A DNA stretch of 64,000 nt from Sphingopyxis granuli NBRC 100800. Its GTDB lineage: Bacteria; Pseudomonadota; Alphaproteobacteria; Sphingomonadales; Sphingomonadaceae. Shown one piece after another: positions 1-8,310 of the stretch. The notes under the pieces were generated by a model. The model ran no database searches and had not been told where the DNA came from. It was given only the letters and a program-made list of their open reading frames with translations. Location of the stretch: contig NZ_BCUA01000014.1 of the NCBI RefSeq assembly GCF_001591045.1, positions 1-64,000 on the forward strand. Reading direction: 5' to 3'. A program made the translations under genes and the position numbers. The stretch's first letter is position 1, and each line of letters starts with the position of its first letter.

Positions 1-45
1 GGCTTTCGCCGGGGAACAGCGACTTGTCGAAAAGGGATAATTGCC
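1..45. repeat. Intergenic repeat family A, partial copy at window edge
   Basis: The first bases match the right arm and tail of the copies at 41154-41248 and 49123-49210: the arm end GGCTTTCGCCGGGGAAC, then a CTTGTC.AAAAGGGATAATTGCC tail. The left arm would lie outside the window. The similarity continues past the hairpin, so this is a true dispersed repeat rather than a chance GC-rich hairpin. Confidence 0.75.
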
Positions 46-143
46 GATCGAGTCCGGGGTGATGAGAGCGGATATAATCACAAGCTCACCGTCAGCCGCA
101 CCAATGCTCTTCGACTTCGCCCGACACAAACAGAGAAGCACCG

Positions 144-169
144 ATTTCCACGCGGAACCGCGTGGAAAT
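144..169 (-). terminator. Perfect palindrome, likely terminator of the ilvD operon
   Basis: A perfect inverted repeat has 12-bp arms ATTTCCACGCGG and CCGCGTGGAAAT around AA. It lies 18 bp beyond the stop codon of the last gene of the leftward operon. No long U-run follows on the minus strand, so termination is inferred from position and stem strength. A protein-binding site is the alternative. Confidence 0.5.
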
Positions 170-187
170 TCAAAGGCGATCATGCGC

Positions 188-574
188 CTATGGCGCCCCG
201 CTCGTATTGGCCGGCAGGCGATAGCGGTCGCCGCCGACCGTCACCTCGATCATTCCGTCGCCGACGATCGCCACCTTCGCGGGCTCGGCGCCGTCGGCCG
301 ATACGACGCCGCGCCCGTCGGTCGTGATCTGGAGCCGCCGATAACCGACATCCTGTTTCCCGACGACGAGGATCGCGCCATCGGCGCCGCTCATCTCGGT
401 CACGGTGCAGGTGCGGTCGAACAGCTTCGCGCCCTCGAGCGCGCACTCGATGCGGCCATCGGCGGCGGCGCTCTTTGCCCCCCGCGCCTCGGCCTGCGCC
501 AGCGTGCTATTGTCGGGGGCGCCGTTGCAGCCCGCGAGCAGCAGCACCGCGCCGATGGCCCCCAGCCGTCTCAT
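188..574 (-). CDS. Small predicted lipoprotein, unknown function
   Basis: A 128-residue protein I do not recognise. Residues 1-15 form a lipoprotein signal with two arginines and a hydrophobic stretch, ending in LLLAG followed by Cys16, the expected lipidation site. The mature part has two more cysteines in a short segment (IECALEG...RTCTV), which could form a disulfide in the periplasm, and a beta-rich, Gly/Asp-rich tail. The ATG at 574 is chosen because its A is the last base of the ilvD stop codon (TGATG), a common coupling arrangement; the GTG just upstream lies inside ilvD. It is the last gene of the operon running leftwards from 7387. An envelope location is well supported; a role is not. 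Confidence 0.75.
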   Translation of the reverse strand: MRRLGAIGAVLLLAGCNGAPDNSTLAQAEARGAKSAAADGRIECALEGAKLFDRTCTVTEMSGADGAILVVGKQDVGYRRLQITTDGRGVVSADGAEPAKVAIVGDGMIEVTVGGDRYRLPANTSGAP

Positions 575-2430
575 CACCGCCCCTTGAGCTGCGACAGGTC
601 GCGCACCGCGCCCCGCGCCGCGCTCGTCGCCATCGCCGCATAGGCTTGCAGCGCGACCGACACCTTGCGCGGACGCGGCTTGGCAGGTTGCCAGGCCGCG
701 TCGCCCTTCGCCTCCATCGCCGCGCGGCGCGCCACCAGTTCGGATTCGGGGATCGCGAGGGTGATCGTGCGGCCCGGAATGTCGATCTCGATCCGGTCGC
801 CGTCCTCGACGAGGCCGATCGCCCCGCCCTCGGCCGCCTCGGGCGAAACATGACCGATCGACAGGCCCGACGTGCCGCCCGAGAAGCGCCCGTCGGTGAT
901 CAGCGCGCAGGCGGCGCCGAGCCCCTTCGATTTGAGGTAGCTGGTCGGATAGAGCATTTCCTGCATCCCCGGCCCGCCTTTCGGGCCTTCGTAGCGGATG
1001 ACGACGACGTCGCCCGCCTCGACCTGCCCGGTCAGGATGCCTGCGACCGCCGCATCCTGGCTTTCATAGACCTTGGCGGGCCCCGCGAATTTCAGGATCG
1101 AATCGTCGACCCCAGCGGTCTTAACGATGCAGCCGTCGCGCGCGACATTGCCCGACAGCACCGCCAGCCCGCCGTCCTCGCTGAAGGCATGCTCGGCCGA
1201 ACGGATCACGCCGTTTTCGCGGTCGAGATCGAGCGATTCCCAGCGCCGGTCCTGACTGAACGCCGTCTGCGTCGGCACCCCGCCGGGGGCGGCCATGAAG
1301 AAGGTCCGCACCGCCGGGTCGTTCGTCCGCCCGATGTCCCACTGGCTGAGCGCATCGCCCAGCGTCGCGCTGTGCACCGTCGGCAGATGCGCATGGAGCA
1401 GCCCCGCGCGCTCCAGCTCGCCCAGGATCGCCATGATCCCGCCGGCGCGGTGGACGTCCTCCATATGGACGTCGGCCTTCGCCGGGGCGACCTTCGACAG
1501 GCAGGGAACGCGGCGCGACAGCCGGTCGATGTCGGCCATGGTGAAATCGACCTCTGCCTCGTGCGCGGCGGCGAGCAGGTGGAGCACCGTGTTGGTCGAA
1601 CCGCCCATCGCGATGTCAAGGCTCATCGCATTCTCGAACGCCTCGAAGGTCGCGATATTGCGCGGCAGCACGCTGGCGTCATCCTGCTCATAATAGCGGC
1701 GGCACATTTCGACCGCAATGCGTCCCGCGCGCAGAAACAGCGCCTTGCGGTCGGCATGCGTCGCCAGCGTCGATCCATTGCCCGGCAGCGACAGGCCCAG
1801 CGCCTCGGTCAGGCAGTTCATCGAATTGGCGGTGAACATGCCCGAACAGCTTCCGCACGTCGGGCACGCCGACTGCTCGATCGCCGTGACTTCGGCGTCG
1901 CTATACTGCTCGTCGGTGGCGGCGACGATCGCATCGACCAGATCGAGCGCGACCTCCTTGCCCTTGAGGACGACCTTGCCCGCCTCCATCGGCCCGCCCG
2001 AGACGAAAACCACGGGGATGTTGATGCGCAGCGCCGCCATCAGCATGCCGGGGGTGATCTTGTCGCAGTTCGAAATGCACACCATCGCATCGGCGCAATG
2101 GGCATTGACCATATATTCGACGCTGTCGGCGATCAGGTCGCGGCTCGGCAGCGAATAGAGCATGCCGTCGTGCCCCATCGCGATGCCGTCATCGACCGCG
2201 ATGGTGTTGAATTCCTTGGCGACGCCGCCCGCCGCCTCGATCTCGCGAGCGACCATCTGGCCCAGGTCCTTCAGGTGGACATGGCCCGGCACGAACTGGG
2301 TGAAGCTGTTGACGACCGCGATGATCGGCTTGCCGAAATCGCTGTCCTTCATACCGGTCGCACGCCACAGGCCGCGCGCGCCCGCCATGTTGCGCCCGTG
2401 AGTGGTGGTTCGTGAACGATAAGAAGGCAT
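574..2430 (-). CDS. ilvD: Dihydroxy-acid dehydratase
   Basis: Dehydrates 2,3-dihydroxy-isovalerate and 2,3-dihydroxy-3-methylvalerate to the 2-oxo acids in valine and isoleucine synthesis (cytosolic). The 618-residue length fits the IlvD family. Iron-sulfur ligand motifs are visible: NCDK around Cys122 and CPTCGSCSG with Cys189, Cys192 and Cys195, the long-form pattern of the classical enzyme. The conserved C-terminal [14 protein letters not shown] is also present. An AGGA ribosome site lies 9 bases before the ATG. The upstream amidohydrolase gene ends 20 bases away and the downstream lipoprotein gene is coupled, so it is probably co-transcribed with both. Family assignment is secure. Confidence 0.97.
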   Translation of the reverse strand: MPSYRSRTTTHGRNMAGARGLWRATGMKDSDFGKPIIAVVNSFTQFVPGHVHLKDLGQMVAREIEAAGGVAKEFNTIAVDDGIAMGHDGMLYSLPSRDLIADSVEYMVNAHCADAMVCISNCDKITPGMLMAALRINIPVVFVSGGPMEAGKVVLKGKEVALDLVDAIVAATDEQYSDAEVTAIEQSACPTCGSCSGMFTANSMNCLTEALGLSLPGNGSTLATHADRKALFLRAGRIAVEMCRRYYEQDDASVLPRNIATFEAFENAMSLDIAMGGSTNTVLHLLAAAHEAEVDFTMADIDRLSRRVPCLSKVAPAKADVHMEDVHRAGGIMAILGELERAGLLHAHLPTVHSATLGDALSQWDIGRTNDPAVRTFFMAAPGGVPTQTAFSQDRRWESLDLDRENGVIRSAEHAFSEDGGLAVLSGNVARDGCIVKTAGVDDSILKFAGPAKVYESQDAAVAGILTGQVEAGDVVVIRYEGPKGGPGMQEMLYPTSYLKSKGLGAACALITDGRFSGGTSGLSIGHVSPEAAEGGAIGLVEDGDRIEIDIPGRTITLAIPESELVARRAAMEAKGDAAWQPAKPRPRKVSVALQAYAAMATSAARGAVRDLSQLKGR

Positions 2431-2450
2431 GGAGAGGATTCCTGATAATA

Positions 2451-3221
2451 TTATTTCGCGAATGAGCGGATAGAAGCGCCTCTACACGCCTCTTCGGCCA
2501 GTTTCAATGTCGCTTTCCCGATCATGCGCGCAAGCCGGTCGGCGAACAGCGCCTGTCCGGCGGCATCGGCGACCAGATCCTGCCGCATCTCGATGCCGAT
2601 ATAGGGGATGCCGTTCGCTTCGGCATGGCGGTTCATCGTCGCGTTGAGCAGCTTGCCCGAATAGGGAAGCTGGTCGCCGACGGTCAGCCCTTCCTTGCGC
2701 AGCGCCGCGATCGCCAGCGGCGCCAGCCGGTCGTCGTCATTGTAGAGCACGCCGACGTGCCACGGCCGCCGCTGCGCCGGGTCGCTCGCCAGTTCGGGGG
2801 TGAAGCTGTGCAGCGAAACGATCATTGCCGGGCGCGCCGCCGCGATCGTCGTGGCGATATGGTCGTGATAGGGGCGAAAGAAGCGCGCGATCCGCGCCGC
2901 GCGGTCCGCCTCGCCCAGCGCGTTGCCCGGAATCGCATGGCCGTCGCTGGCGATCGGGATCAGGCCCGGCGCGCGCTCGCCGCGGTTGCAGTCGATCACC
3001 AGCCGCGACACGCCGCCCAGGATCGCGGCATCGACCGCGCCGCCGGCGACCAGGCGCCTGGCCACCTCGGCGACGCCGATGTCGATCGCGATATGATTGC
3101 CGAGCAGCGCGGGATCGATGCCGAGGTCGATGTCCGCGGGCACGTGCGCGGAGGCATGATCGCCGATCAGCAGCACGCCGCCGGCACGCGGGCGGCCCAG
3201 GTCGCGCCACGCCTCGATCAC
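2451..3221 (-). CDS. N-formylglutamate amidohydrolase family protein
   Basis: A predicted metal-dependent amidohydrolase of the N-formylglutamate deformylase family, which in characterised members releases formate from N-formyl-L-glutamate. Family signatures are the early [12 protein letters not shown], the LVIDCNRG segment, SLHSFTP, and the C-terminal [10 protein letters not shown]. The chosen start is a GTG at 3221 overlapping the ispE stop (GTGA), with GGAG seven bases upstream, giving 256 residues. A GTG at 3245 in the same frame is possible but has a weaker ribosome site. No histidine-utilisation genes are nearby, so the true substrate is uncertain. It sits in the operon between ispE and ilvD. 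Confidence 0.85.
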   Translation of the reverse strand: MIEAWRDLGRPRAGGVLLIGDHASAHVPADIDLGIDPALLGNHIAIDIGVAEVARRLVAGGAVDAAILGGVSRLVIDCNRGERAPGLIPIASDGHAIPGNALGEADRAARIARFFRPYHDHIATTIAAARPAMIVSLHSFTPELASDPAQRRPWHVGVLYNDDDRLAPLAIAALRKEGLTVGDQLPYSGKLLNATMNRHAEANGIPYIGIEMRQDLVADAAGQALFADRLARMIGKATLKLAEEACRGASIRSFAK

Positions 3222-4066
3222 CGCAAAGCTCCAGCCATCTGCCACCAGCCGGGGCGGCGCTGCTTCATGTGGCGCGCGGCGGCATCGCGTTCGGCGGGCG
3301 CATCGAACAAGGCAAAGCAGGTCGCGCCAGACCCCGACATCCGCGCCAGCCACGGACGCAGGCCGCCAAGTTCGGTGAGCACGTCGGCGACCGCCGGGCA
3401 TTGCGCGATCGCCGGGCGCTGCAGATCGTTGCGCGCCGCGAAAAGCTGCGCGCGCAGGTCGGCGCCGGTGAACAGCGGCCCGCGATCGACCCCGTCCCAC
3501 GCCGCGAAGACCGGTCCGGTCGCCACCGGCTGGCGCGGATTGACGAGCAGCACCGGCGTGCCCGACAGCGCCAGTTCGGGCGCCGGGCTCAGCTCGCTGC
3601 CCGTCCCGACGCCAAGGCAGGTCTCGCTCGCGACGCAGGCGGCGACATCGGCGCCGAGCGGTCTCACCAGCCTTTCCAGTGCGGCATTGCCGACCTCGGG
3701 CAGGAAATGGCGCCGCACCAGCCGGGCGAGCGCCGCGGCGTCGGCCGAACCGCCGCCGATTCCCGCCGCGACGGGCAGCGCCTTGGTCAGCCGCAGCGCC
3801 AGTGGCGGCACCCGCCCCGCGCCGTGACGCGCGCGCAGCAGCGCCAGCGCGCGCCGGACCAGATTGTCCTCGCCCGCGCTCAGCCCCTCGGCGAACTCGC
3901 CGTCGAGGTCCAGCGAATCGCTGTCCGCCGCTTCCGCGACCAGCGCGTCCCCGGCATCGACAAAGGCGAACAATGTCTCGATGGCGTGATAGCCGTCGGC
4001 ACGGCGGGCGCGGACATGCAGCGCCAGATTGATCTTTGCCCAGCCGGTTTCGCGCATTTCCGCCAT
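3218..4066 (-). CDS. ispE: 4-diphosphocytidyl-2-C-methyl-D-erythritol kinase
   Basis: The GHMP-family kinase of the non-mevalonate isoprenoid pathway; it phosphorylates CDP-ME at the 2-hydroxyl using ATP. The 282-residue protein has the N-terminal WAKINLALHVRARRADGYH (Lys11 region), the ATP-binding glycine loop LPVAAGIGGGSADAAA at 99-114, and the C-terminal GHMP motif MSGSGATCFALF. The ATG at 4066 overlaps the stop of the TPR gene (ATGA), and its own stop overlaps the next start (GTGA), so translation is chained through three genes. Long antisense extensions of the frame upstream are not part of the gene. Confidence 0.96.
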   Translation of the reverse strand: MAEMRETGWAKINLALHVRARRADGYHAIETLFAFVDAGDALVAEAADSDSLDLDGEFAEGLSAGEDNLVRRALALLRARHGAGRVPPLALRLTKALPVAAGIGGGSADAAALARLVRRHFLPEVGNAALERLVRPLGADVAACVASETCLGVGTGSELSPAPELALSGTPVLLVNPRQPVATGPVFAAWDGVDRGPLFTGADLRAQLFAARNDLQRPAIAQCPAVADVLTELGGLRPWLARMSGSGATCFALFDAPAERDAAARHMKQRRPGWWQMAGALR

Positions 4067-5763
4067 CAGGGCGCCATTGTCGCCGGCGTCAATCCGTCGC
4101 GCAGCTTTGCCTCCAGTCGCGTCGCCATGTCGGCGTCGGCGATCAGTGCCGCGGCGCGCCAGACATAGCGCGCGGAGAAGCGCTGCCCCGCCTGCCAATA
4201 GGCATCGCCCAGATGCTCGACGATCACCGGATTTTCGGGTTCGCCGCGCTGCGCCGCTTCGAGCAGCGGCACCGCCTCGGCGATCCGGCCGGTCAGCACA
4301 TAGGCCCAGCCGAGCGAATCGGTGATGCTCGGATTCTGCGGCTCCGCCTTCCACGCCGCCTCGATCTGCGCGAGCGACGCATCGATGTTCCGCCGCCGTT
4401 CGAGCGCCGAATAGCCAGCGAAGTTGAGGATGGTCGGATCGCCGGGACGCAGTGCGACCGCCCGGTCGAGCATCGGTTGCGCCTCGTCCCACTCTCCCTT
4501 CTGCAACAACAGATCGGCACGCGCGATCAGGATGGTGGCATGCAGCGCGCGATCCTGCTCGCTGTCACCGAGATCGGCCTCGAGCCGCGCATAGGCACGC
4601 TCGGCCGCAGCCCCATCGTCGGACCGCCGCGCGATGTCGGCAAAGCGCACGAGCAGGCTGCGCGACGCCGGCGCCTGCGCGGCCGCCGCCTCGGCAAGCG
4701 TTGTCGCGGCGTCCAGATCGCCGGCGTCGGCGAGCAGTTCGGCCTTGCGCATCGCAAGCGCCGGAAGCGGCGCGCCGCGGTCGTCCGCAAGCAGCGCGAG
4801 CGCCGCCTCCCGCTGACCATCGCGGTCGAGCGCCTCGACCAGCGCCGAACGCACGGTCGGATCGCTGTCGTCGAGCCACCACGCGCTGCGCGCGATCATC
4901 AGCGGAAGGCGCGAGTTGCCCACCGGTGCGCGCGCGAATCCATCGGCGAGCAGGGCCAGCCAATGCGCGATCCCGCCGCGCGCCGTCGATACCGGCCGGT
5001 CCGAGAGCAGCAGCAGCGGGTCCTCGCGCCCGCCGGTCGCCAGCGCGATCCGGCCGCGCAACCGCTTCGCCGCTTCATCCTCGCCCGCCGCGTCGAGCGT
5101 CGCGGCAAGCCGCAGCGCGACAAGCTGGCTGGTGCGATCGGTCAGCATCGTCGCATCGGCCAGCGCTACGGCGTCGGCGGGCCGCTTTGCCGCAAGTTGC
5201 ACCAGCGCCGCCTCGAGGATGAAGGCGGGCTCGGGTCGCCCCCGGGCGCCCGCCGCGAGCAAAGGCCGCTCGGGCAGCTTGCCGCGCGCACCGACCTCGA
5301 TCCAGGCGCCGATCACGGGCAACAGCAGCCGCGTCATCGGGTCGCCGCCGGTCTTGTCGCCGTCCACCCCGGCGAAGGTGCGCGCCGTGCGCCAGTCGGA
5401 TCGCCGCACCGCGTCGACCGTCAACACCAGACGCGCATCGAAACGCCGCTCGCCGCTGGTCCAGAGCTGCATCGCCGCACTGCGCGCCGCCGCCAGGTCG
5501 CCGCCCTGCATCGCCTGTTCGAGTATCCGCCCGCGCAGCCCGGGCAGGCCGGGCGCCCGGCTCGCCACATCGGTCAGCGCCGTCAGCGCGGCGCGTGGAT
5601 CGCCGGCCTCTTCCGCAAGGCGCGCGCGCGCCAGCGCATTCAGCACCTCGCGTCCGCTCTCGGCCGCCTGCGCGGGCGCAGCCGCCGTGAAGGCCGCGAG
5701 CAGCGCGGCCCCCGTCATCAGGCCGACAGACTTACATATTCGGGTAATTGGGGCCTCCGCCAC
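4066..5763 (-). CDS. TPR-repeat protein, predicted exported
   Basis: A 565-residue alpha-helical protein. An N-terminal signal-like region (ITRICKSVG, then hydrophobic LMTGAALLAAF, AQAA) is followed by degenerate tetratricopeptide repeats. The clearest are near the C terminus: PQNPSITDSLGWAYVLTGR and PENPVIVEHLGDAYWQAGQ, with canonical Gly/Ala/Tyr spacing. Such proteins usually scaffold envelope complexes. The start is uncertain: GTG 5763 gives a basic n-region but overlaps the upstream gene by 32 bases; ATG 5718 lies just after that stop but leaves no positive charge before the hydrophobic core. Neither has a good ribosome site. It is coupled to ispE by ATGA. Function is not predictable. Confidence 0.85.
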   Translation of the reverse strand: MAEAPITRICKSVGLMTGAALLAAFTAAAPAQAAESGREVLNALARARLAEEAGDPRAALTALTDVASRAPGLPGLRGRILEQAMQGGDLAAARSAAMQLWTSGERRFDARLVLTVDAVRRSDWRTARTFAGVDGDKTGGDPMTRLLLPVIGAWIEVGARGKLPERPLLAAGARGRPEPAFILEAALVQLAAKRPADAVALADATMLTDRTSQLVALRLAATLDAAGEDEAAKRLRGRIALATGGREDPLLLLSDRPVSTARGGIAHWLALLADGFARAPVGNSRLPLMIARSAWWLDDSDPTVRSALVEALDRDGQREAALALLADDRGAPLPALAMRKAELLADAGDLDAATTLAEAAAAQAPASRSLLVRFADIARRSDDGAAAERAYARLEADLGDSEQDRALHATILIARADLLLQKGEWDEAQPMLDRAVALRPGDPTILNFAGYSALERRRNIDASLAQIEAAWKAEPQNPSITDSLGWAYVLTGRIAEAVPLLEAAQRGEPENPVIVEHLGDAYWQAGQRFSARYVWRAAALIADADMATRLEAKLRDGLTPATMAP

Positions 5764-7387
5764 CTTCGGGAGTGACCCAATTGATGTTCTGGGTCGGGTC
5801 CTTGATGTCGCATGTCTTGCAATGGACGCAATTCTGCGCGTTGATCACGAACTTCGGGTCGCCTTCGTCCTGTCCCACCACCTCATAGACGCCGGCAGGG
5901 CAATAACGCTGCGCCGGCTCGTCATACAGCGGCAGATTATATTCGATCGGGATCGACGGGTCCTTGAGCTGGAGGTGGATCGGCTGATCCTCCTCATGAT
6001 TGGTGTTCGACAGGAACACCGACGACAGCCGGTCGAAGGTCAGCACTCCATCGGGCTTCGGATAATCGGGTTTCGGCATCTGGTCGGCGCGGTAGAGCGT
6101 CGTGTTGTCGGGATGATGCTTCATGGTGAAGGGTACGCGGATACCGAAATTCTCCAGCCACATCGTCATGCCCGCCAGCATCGTGCCCGCGAGGTCGCCG
6201 AACTTCTCGACCAGCGGCAGCACGTTGCGGACGATGCCGAGTTCCTTCTTCACCCAGCTTTCGTCATAGGCGTCCTGATAGGCGGTGAGGACATCGCCCT
6301 CACGCCCGGCCGCGACGGCTGCAAAAGCCGCTTCCGCCGCCATCATGCCCGACTTCATCGCCGTGTGCGTGCCCTTGATGCGCGGTACGTTCAGGAAGCC
6401 CGCCGTGTCGCCGATCAGCGCGCCGCCAGGGAAGGCGAGTTTCGGCACCGACTGCCACCCCCCGTCGCTGATCGCGCGCGCGCCATAGGAAACACGCTTG
6501 CCCCCCTTCAGTATCTTCGCGATCGCAGGGTGCGTCTTCCACTTCTGCATCTCCTGAAAGGGGGAGATGTGCGGATTGCGATAGTTGAGCCAGGTCACGA
6601 AGCCCAGCGCGACCTGTCCGTTCGCCTGATGATAGAGGAACCCGCCGCCGTTGGCGTTCTCGTCGAGCGGCCAGCCCTGCGTGTGGATGACGCGTCCCGG
6701 CGCGTGCTTGGCGGGTTCGATGTCCCACAGTTCCTTGACCCCGATGCCGTAGACCTGCGGCTCGCATTCGGCGTCGAGCGCGAACTGCGGCTTCAATATC
6801 TTGGTCAGGTGCCCGCGCACGCCTTCTGCGAAAAACGTATATTTCGCATGGAGTTCAAGGCCGGGGGCATAGTCGGGCTTGTGGCTGCCGTCGCGGGCGA
6901 TGCCCATGTCGCCGGTCGCCACGCCCTTGACCGACCCATCCTCGTTATAAAGGATTTCGGCGGCGGGGAAGCCGGGGAAAATCTCGACGCCCAGCCCTTC
7001 GGCCTGTTCGGCGAGCCAGCGGCACAAATTGCCGAGGCTGCCGGTATAGGTGCCCTTGTTGTGCATGAAGGGCGGCGTGATGATGTGCGGAATGCCGAAC
7101 TTCTTCTTCTTCGTCAGCATCCAGTGCTGATTGTCGTTCACCGGCACTTCGGCGAGCGGACAGCCCTGGTCGCGCCAATCGGGCAATAGCTCGTCGAGTG
7201 ATTTCGGATCGATCACCGCACCCGACAGGATATGCGCGCCGACTTCCGACCCCTTTTCGAGGACGCACACCGACAATTCGCCGCCGGCCTCGTTCGCCAG
7301 CTGCTTGAGACGGATCGCCGCCGAAAGCCCCGCAGGCCCCGCGCCGACGATCACGACGTCATAGGGCATCGATTCCCGTTCGCTCAC
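5732..7387 (-). CDS. Electron transfer flavoprotein-ubiquinone oxidoreductase
   Basis: Passes electrons from reduced electron transfer flavoprotein (fatty-acid and amino-acid oxidation) to ubiquinone at the inner membrane. An N-terminal FAD Rossmann motif VVIVGAGPAGLSAAIRL is visible. The C-terminal ferredoxin-like segment INAQNCVHCKTCDIKDP carries the [4Fe-4S] cysteines. Length is 551 residues from the GTG at 7387, chosen because AAAGGTGA lies six bases upstream; an ATG at 7426 would add 13 unsupported residues. It is the first gene of the leftward operon ending at 188, and its partner ETF subunits are not in the window. Confidence 0.95.
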   Translation of the reverse strand: MSERESMPYDVVIVGAGPAGLSAAIRLKQLANEAGGELSVCVLEKGSEVGAHILSGAVIDPKSLDELLPDWRDQGCPLAEVPVNDNQHWMLTKKKKFGIPHIITPPFMHNKGTYTGSLGNLCRWLAEQAEGLGVEIFPGFPAAEILYNEDGSVKGVATGDMGIARDGSHKPDYAPGLELHAKYTFFAEGVRGHLTKILKPQFALDAECEPQVYGIGVKELWDIEPAKHAPGRVIHTQGWPLDENANGGGFLYHQANGQVALGFVTWLNYRNPHISPFQEMQKWKTHPAIAKILKGGKRVSYGARAISDGGWQSVPKLAFPGGALIGDTAGFLNVPRIKGTHTAMKSGMMAAEAAFAAVAAGREGDVLTAYQDAYDESWVKKELGIVRNVLPLVEKFGDLAGTMLAGMTMWLENFGIRVPFTMKHHPDNTTLYRADQMPKPDYPKPDGVLTFDRLSSVFLSNTNHEEDQPIHLQLKDPSIPIEYNLPLYDEPAQRYCPAGVYEVVGQDEGDPKFVINAQNCVHCKTCDIKDPTQNINWVTPEGGGGPNYPNM

Positions 7388-7506
7388 CGCAATCACCTTT
7401 CTGCCGTCCCTGCGCGGATCATTCATCGCGTCCCGCGCTCATTCTGTCACGAATTGCGATGCCTTCCAATTGACGCGCCCGTCAACCTCCTGTTTCAAAC
7501 ATTTTC
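7388..7506. promoter_or_regulatory. Divergent promoter region
   Basis: The 119 bases between two divergent coding regions must hold the promoter for the leftward six-gene operon and probably one for the rightward operon. The segment is less GC-rich than its surroundings. I see no convincing pair of promoter hexamers or operator, so no sites are marked. Confidence 0.4.
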
Positions 7507-8307
7507 ATGGGTGGGCGATATTCAGCCTTGCTGGCCGAAAGCTATTGCGACTGGTGGTCACTGGCCGGTGTGGACTCGCTCGTCGGCGAGGTTCCGGCCG
7601 GCTGGCTCGACGTGCCGGTGGCGAACGACGTCGCAGGCCGGACGGGCACGGCAAGGTCCGGCCCGGCACCGACGGCCGAACCCGAGCGCGTCGTCCTGCA
7701 CGCCGCCCTTCAGCGCCAGGAGGCCCCCGCCGTGCCGCAGGCGAAAATGCCCGCGGTGTTTCCCGGTGACTGGCAGGCATTCCAGACCTGGCTTTGCGAA
7801 GGCGAAGACGTTCCCGGCAGCCAATGGGACGCGCGTCGCTTGCTGCCTGCCGGCACGGCCGAGGCGCCGCTGATGCTGCTTACCGCGTGGCCGGAGATCG
7901 ACGATCAGCGCGAGGGCATTCTCTTTGCCGATGCGGCGGGCAAGCTGCTCGACGCGATGCTGCGCGCAATCGGCCTTTCGCGCGCCGACTGCTATGTCGC
8001 GAGCCTCGCCGTCACGCGGCCGCCCGGCGGACGCTGTGACGCCCGCGACGCGGCGGAACTCGACCGGCTGCTCTGGCACCATCTGCGGCTCGCGAGGCCG
8101 CAGCGGCTGTTGCTGATCGGCGGCGACATCGTGCGAATGGCGGCGGGCATCGCCCTTCCCGACGCGCGCGGAAGGTTACTCGATATTAACCAAGATGGCG
8201 GCAAGGTGGAGGCGGTGGCAGTCGCACATCCCGCGACTCTGCTTGCCCGGCCGGTCCAGAAGGCGGCCGCCTGGGATAGCCTGAAACTGTTCAACCGGGG
8301 ACGTTGA
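7507..8307 (+). CDS. Uracil-DNA-glycosylase-like protein with degenerate motifs
   Basis: A 266-residue protein. The C-terminal 150 residues align by eye to family 4 uracil-DNA glycosylases: ILFADAAGKLLDAMLRAIGL resembles the usual GRPFVGxAGxLLDxML, VTRPPGGR resembles CRPPxNR, and HPATLL resembles HPSxLL. Key parts are altered: the catalytic GEAPGxxED is replaced by TAWPEIDDQ, and the cysteine normally before RPP is threonine, so the usual iron-sulfur cluster looks incomplete. The first 80 residues are proline/alanine-rich linker-like sequence. It may be an inactive or repurposed fold member. Its stop lies three bases before the transglycosylase start, so the two are probably co-transcribed. 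The ATG lacks an obvious ribosome site. Confidence 0.75.
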   Translation: MGGRYSALLAESYCDWWSLAGVDSLVGEVPAGWLDVPVANDVAGRTGTARSGPAPTAEPERVVLHAALQRQEAPAVPQAKMPAVFPGDWQAFQTWLCEGEDVPGSQWDARRLLPAGTAEAPLMLLTAWPEIDDQREGILFADAAGKLLDAMLRAIGLSRADCYVASLAVTRPPGGRCDARDAAELDRLLWHHLRLARPQRLLLIGGDIVRMAAGIALPDARGRLLDINQDGGKVEAVAVAHPATLLARPVQKAAAWDSLKLFNRGR

Positions 8308-8310
8308 CAG

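Noticed and set aside
475-2415. A 646-codon open frame opposite ilvD
   Set aside because: Antisense shadow of a secure ilvD gene.
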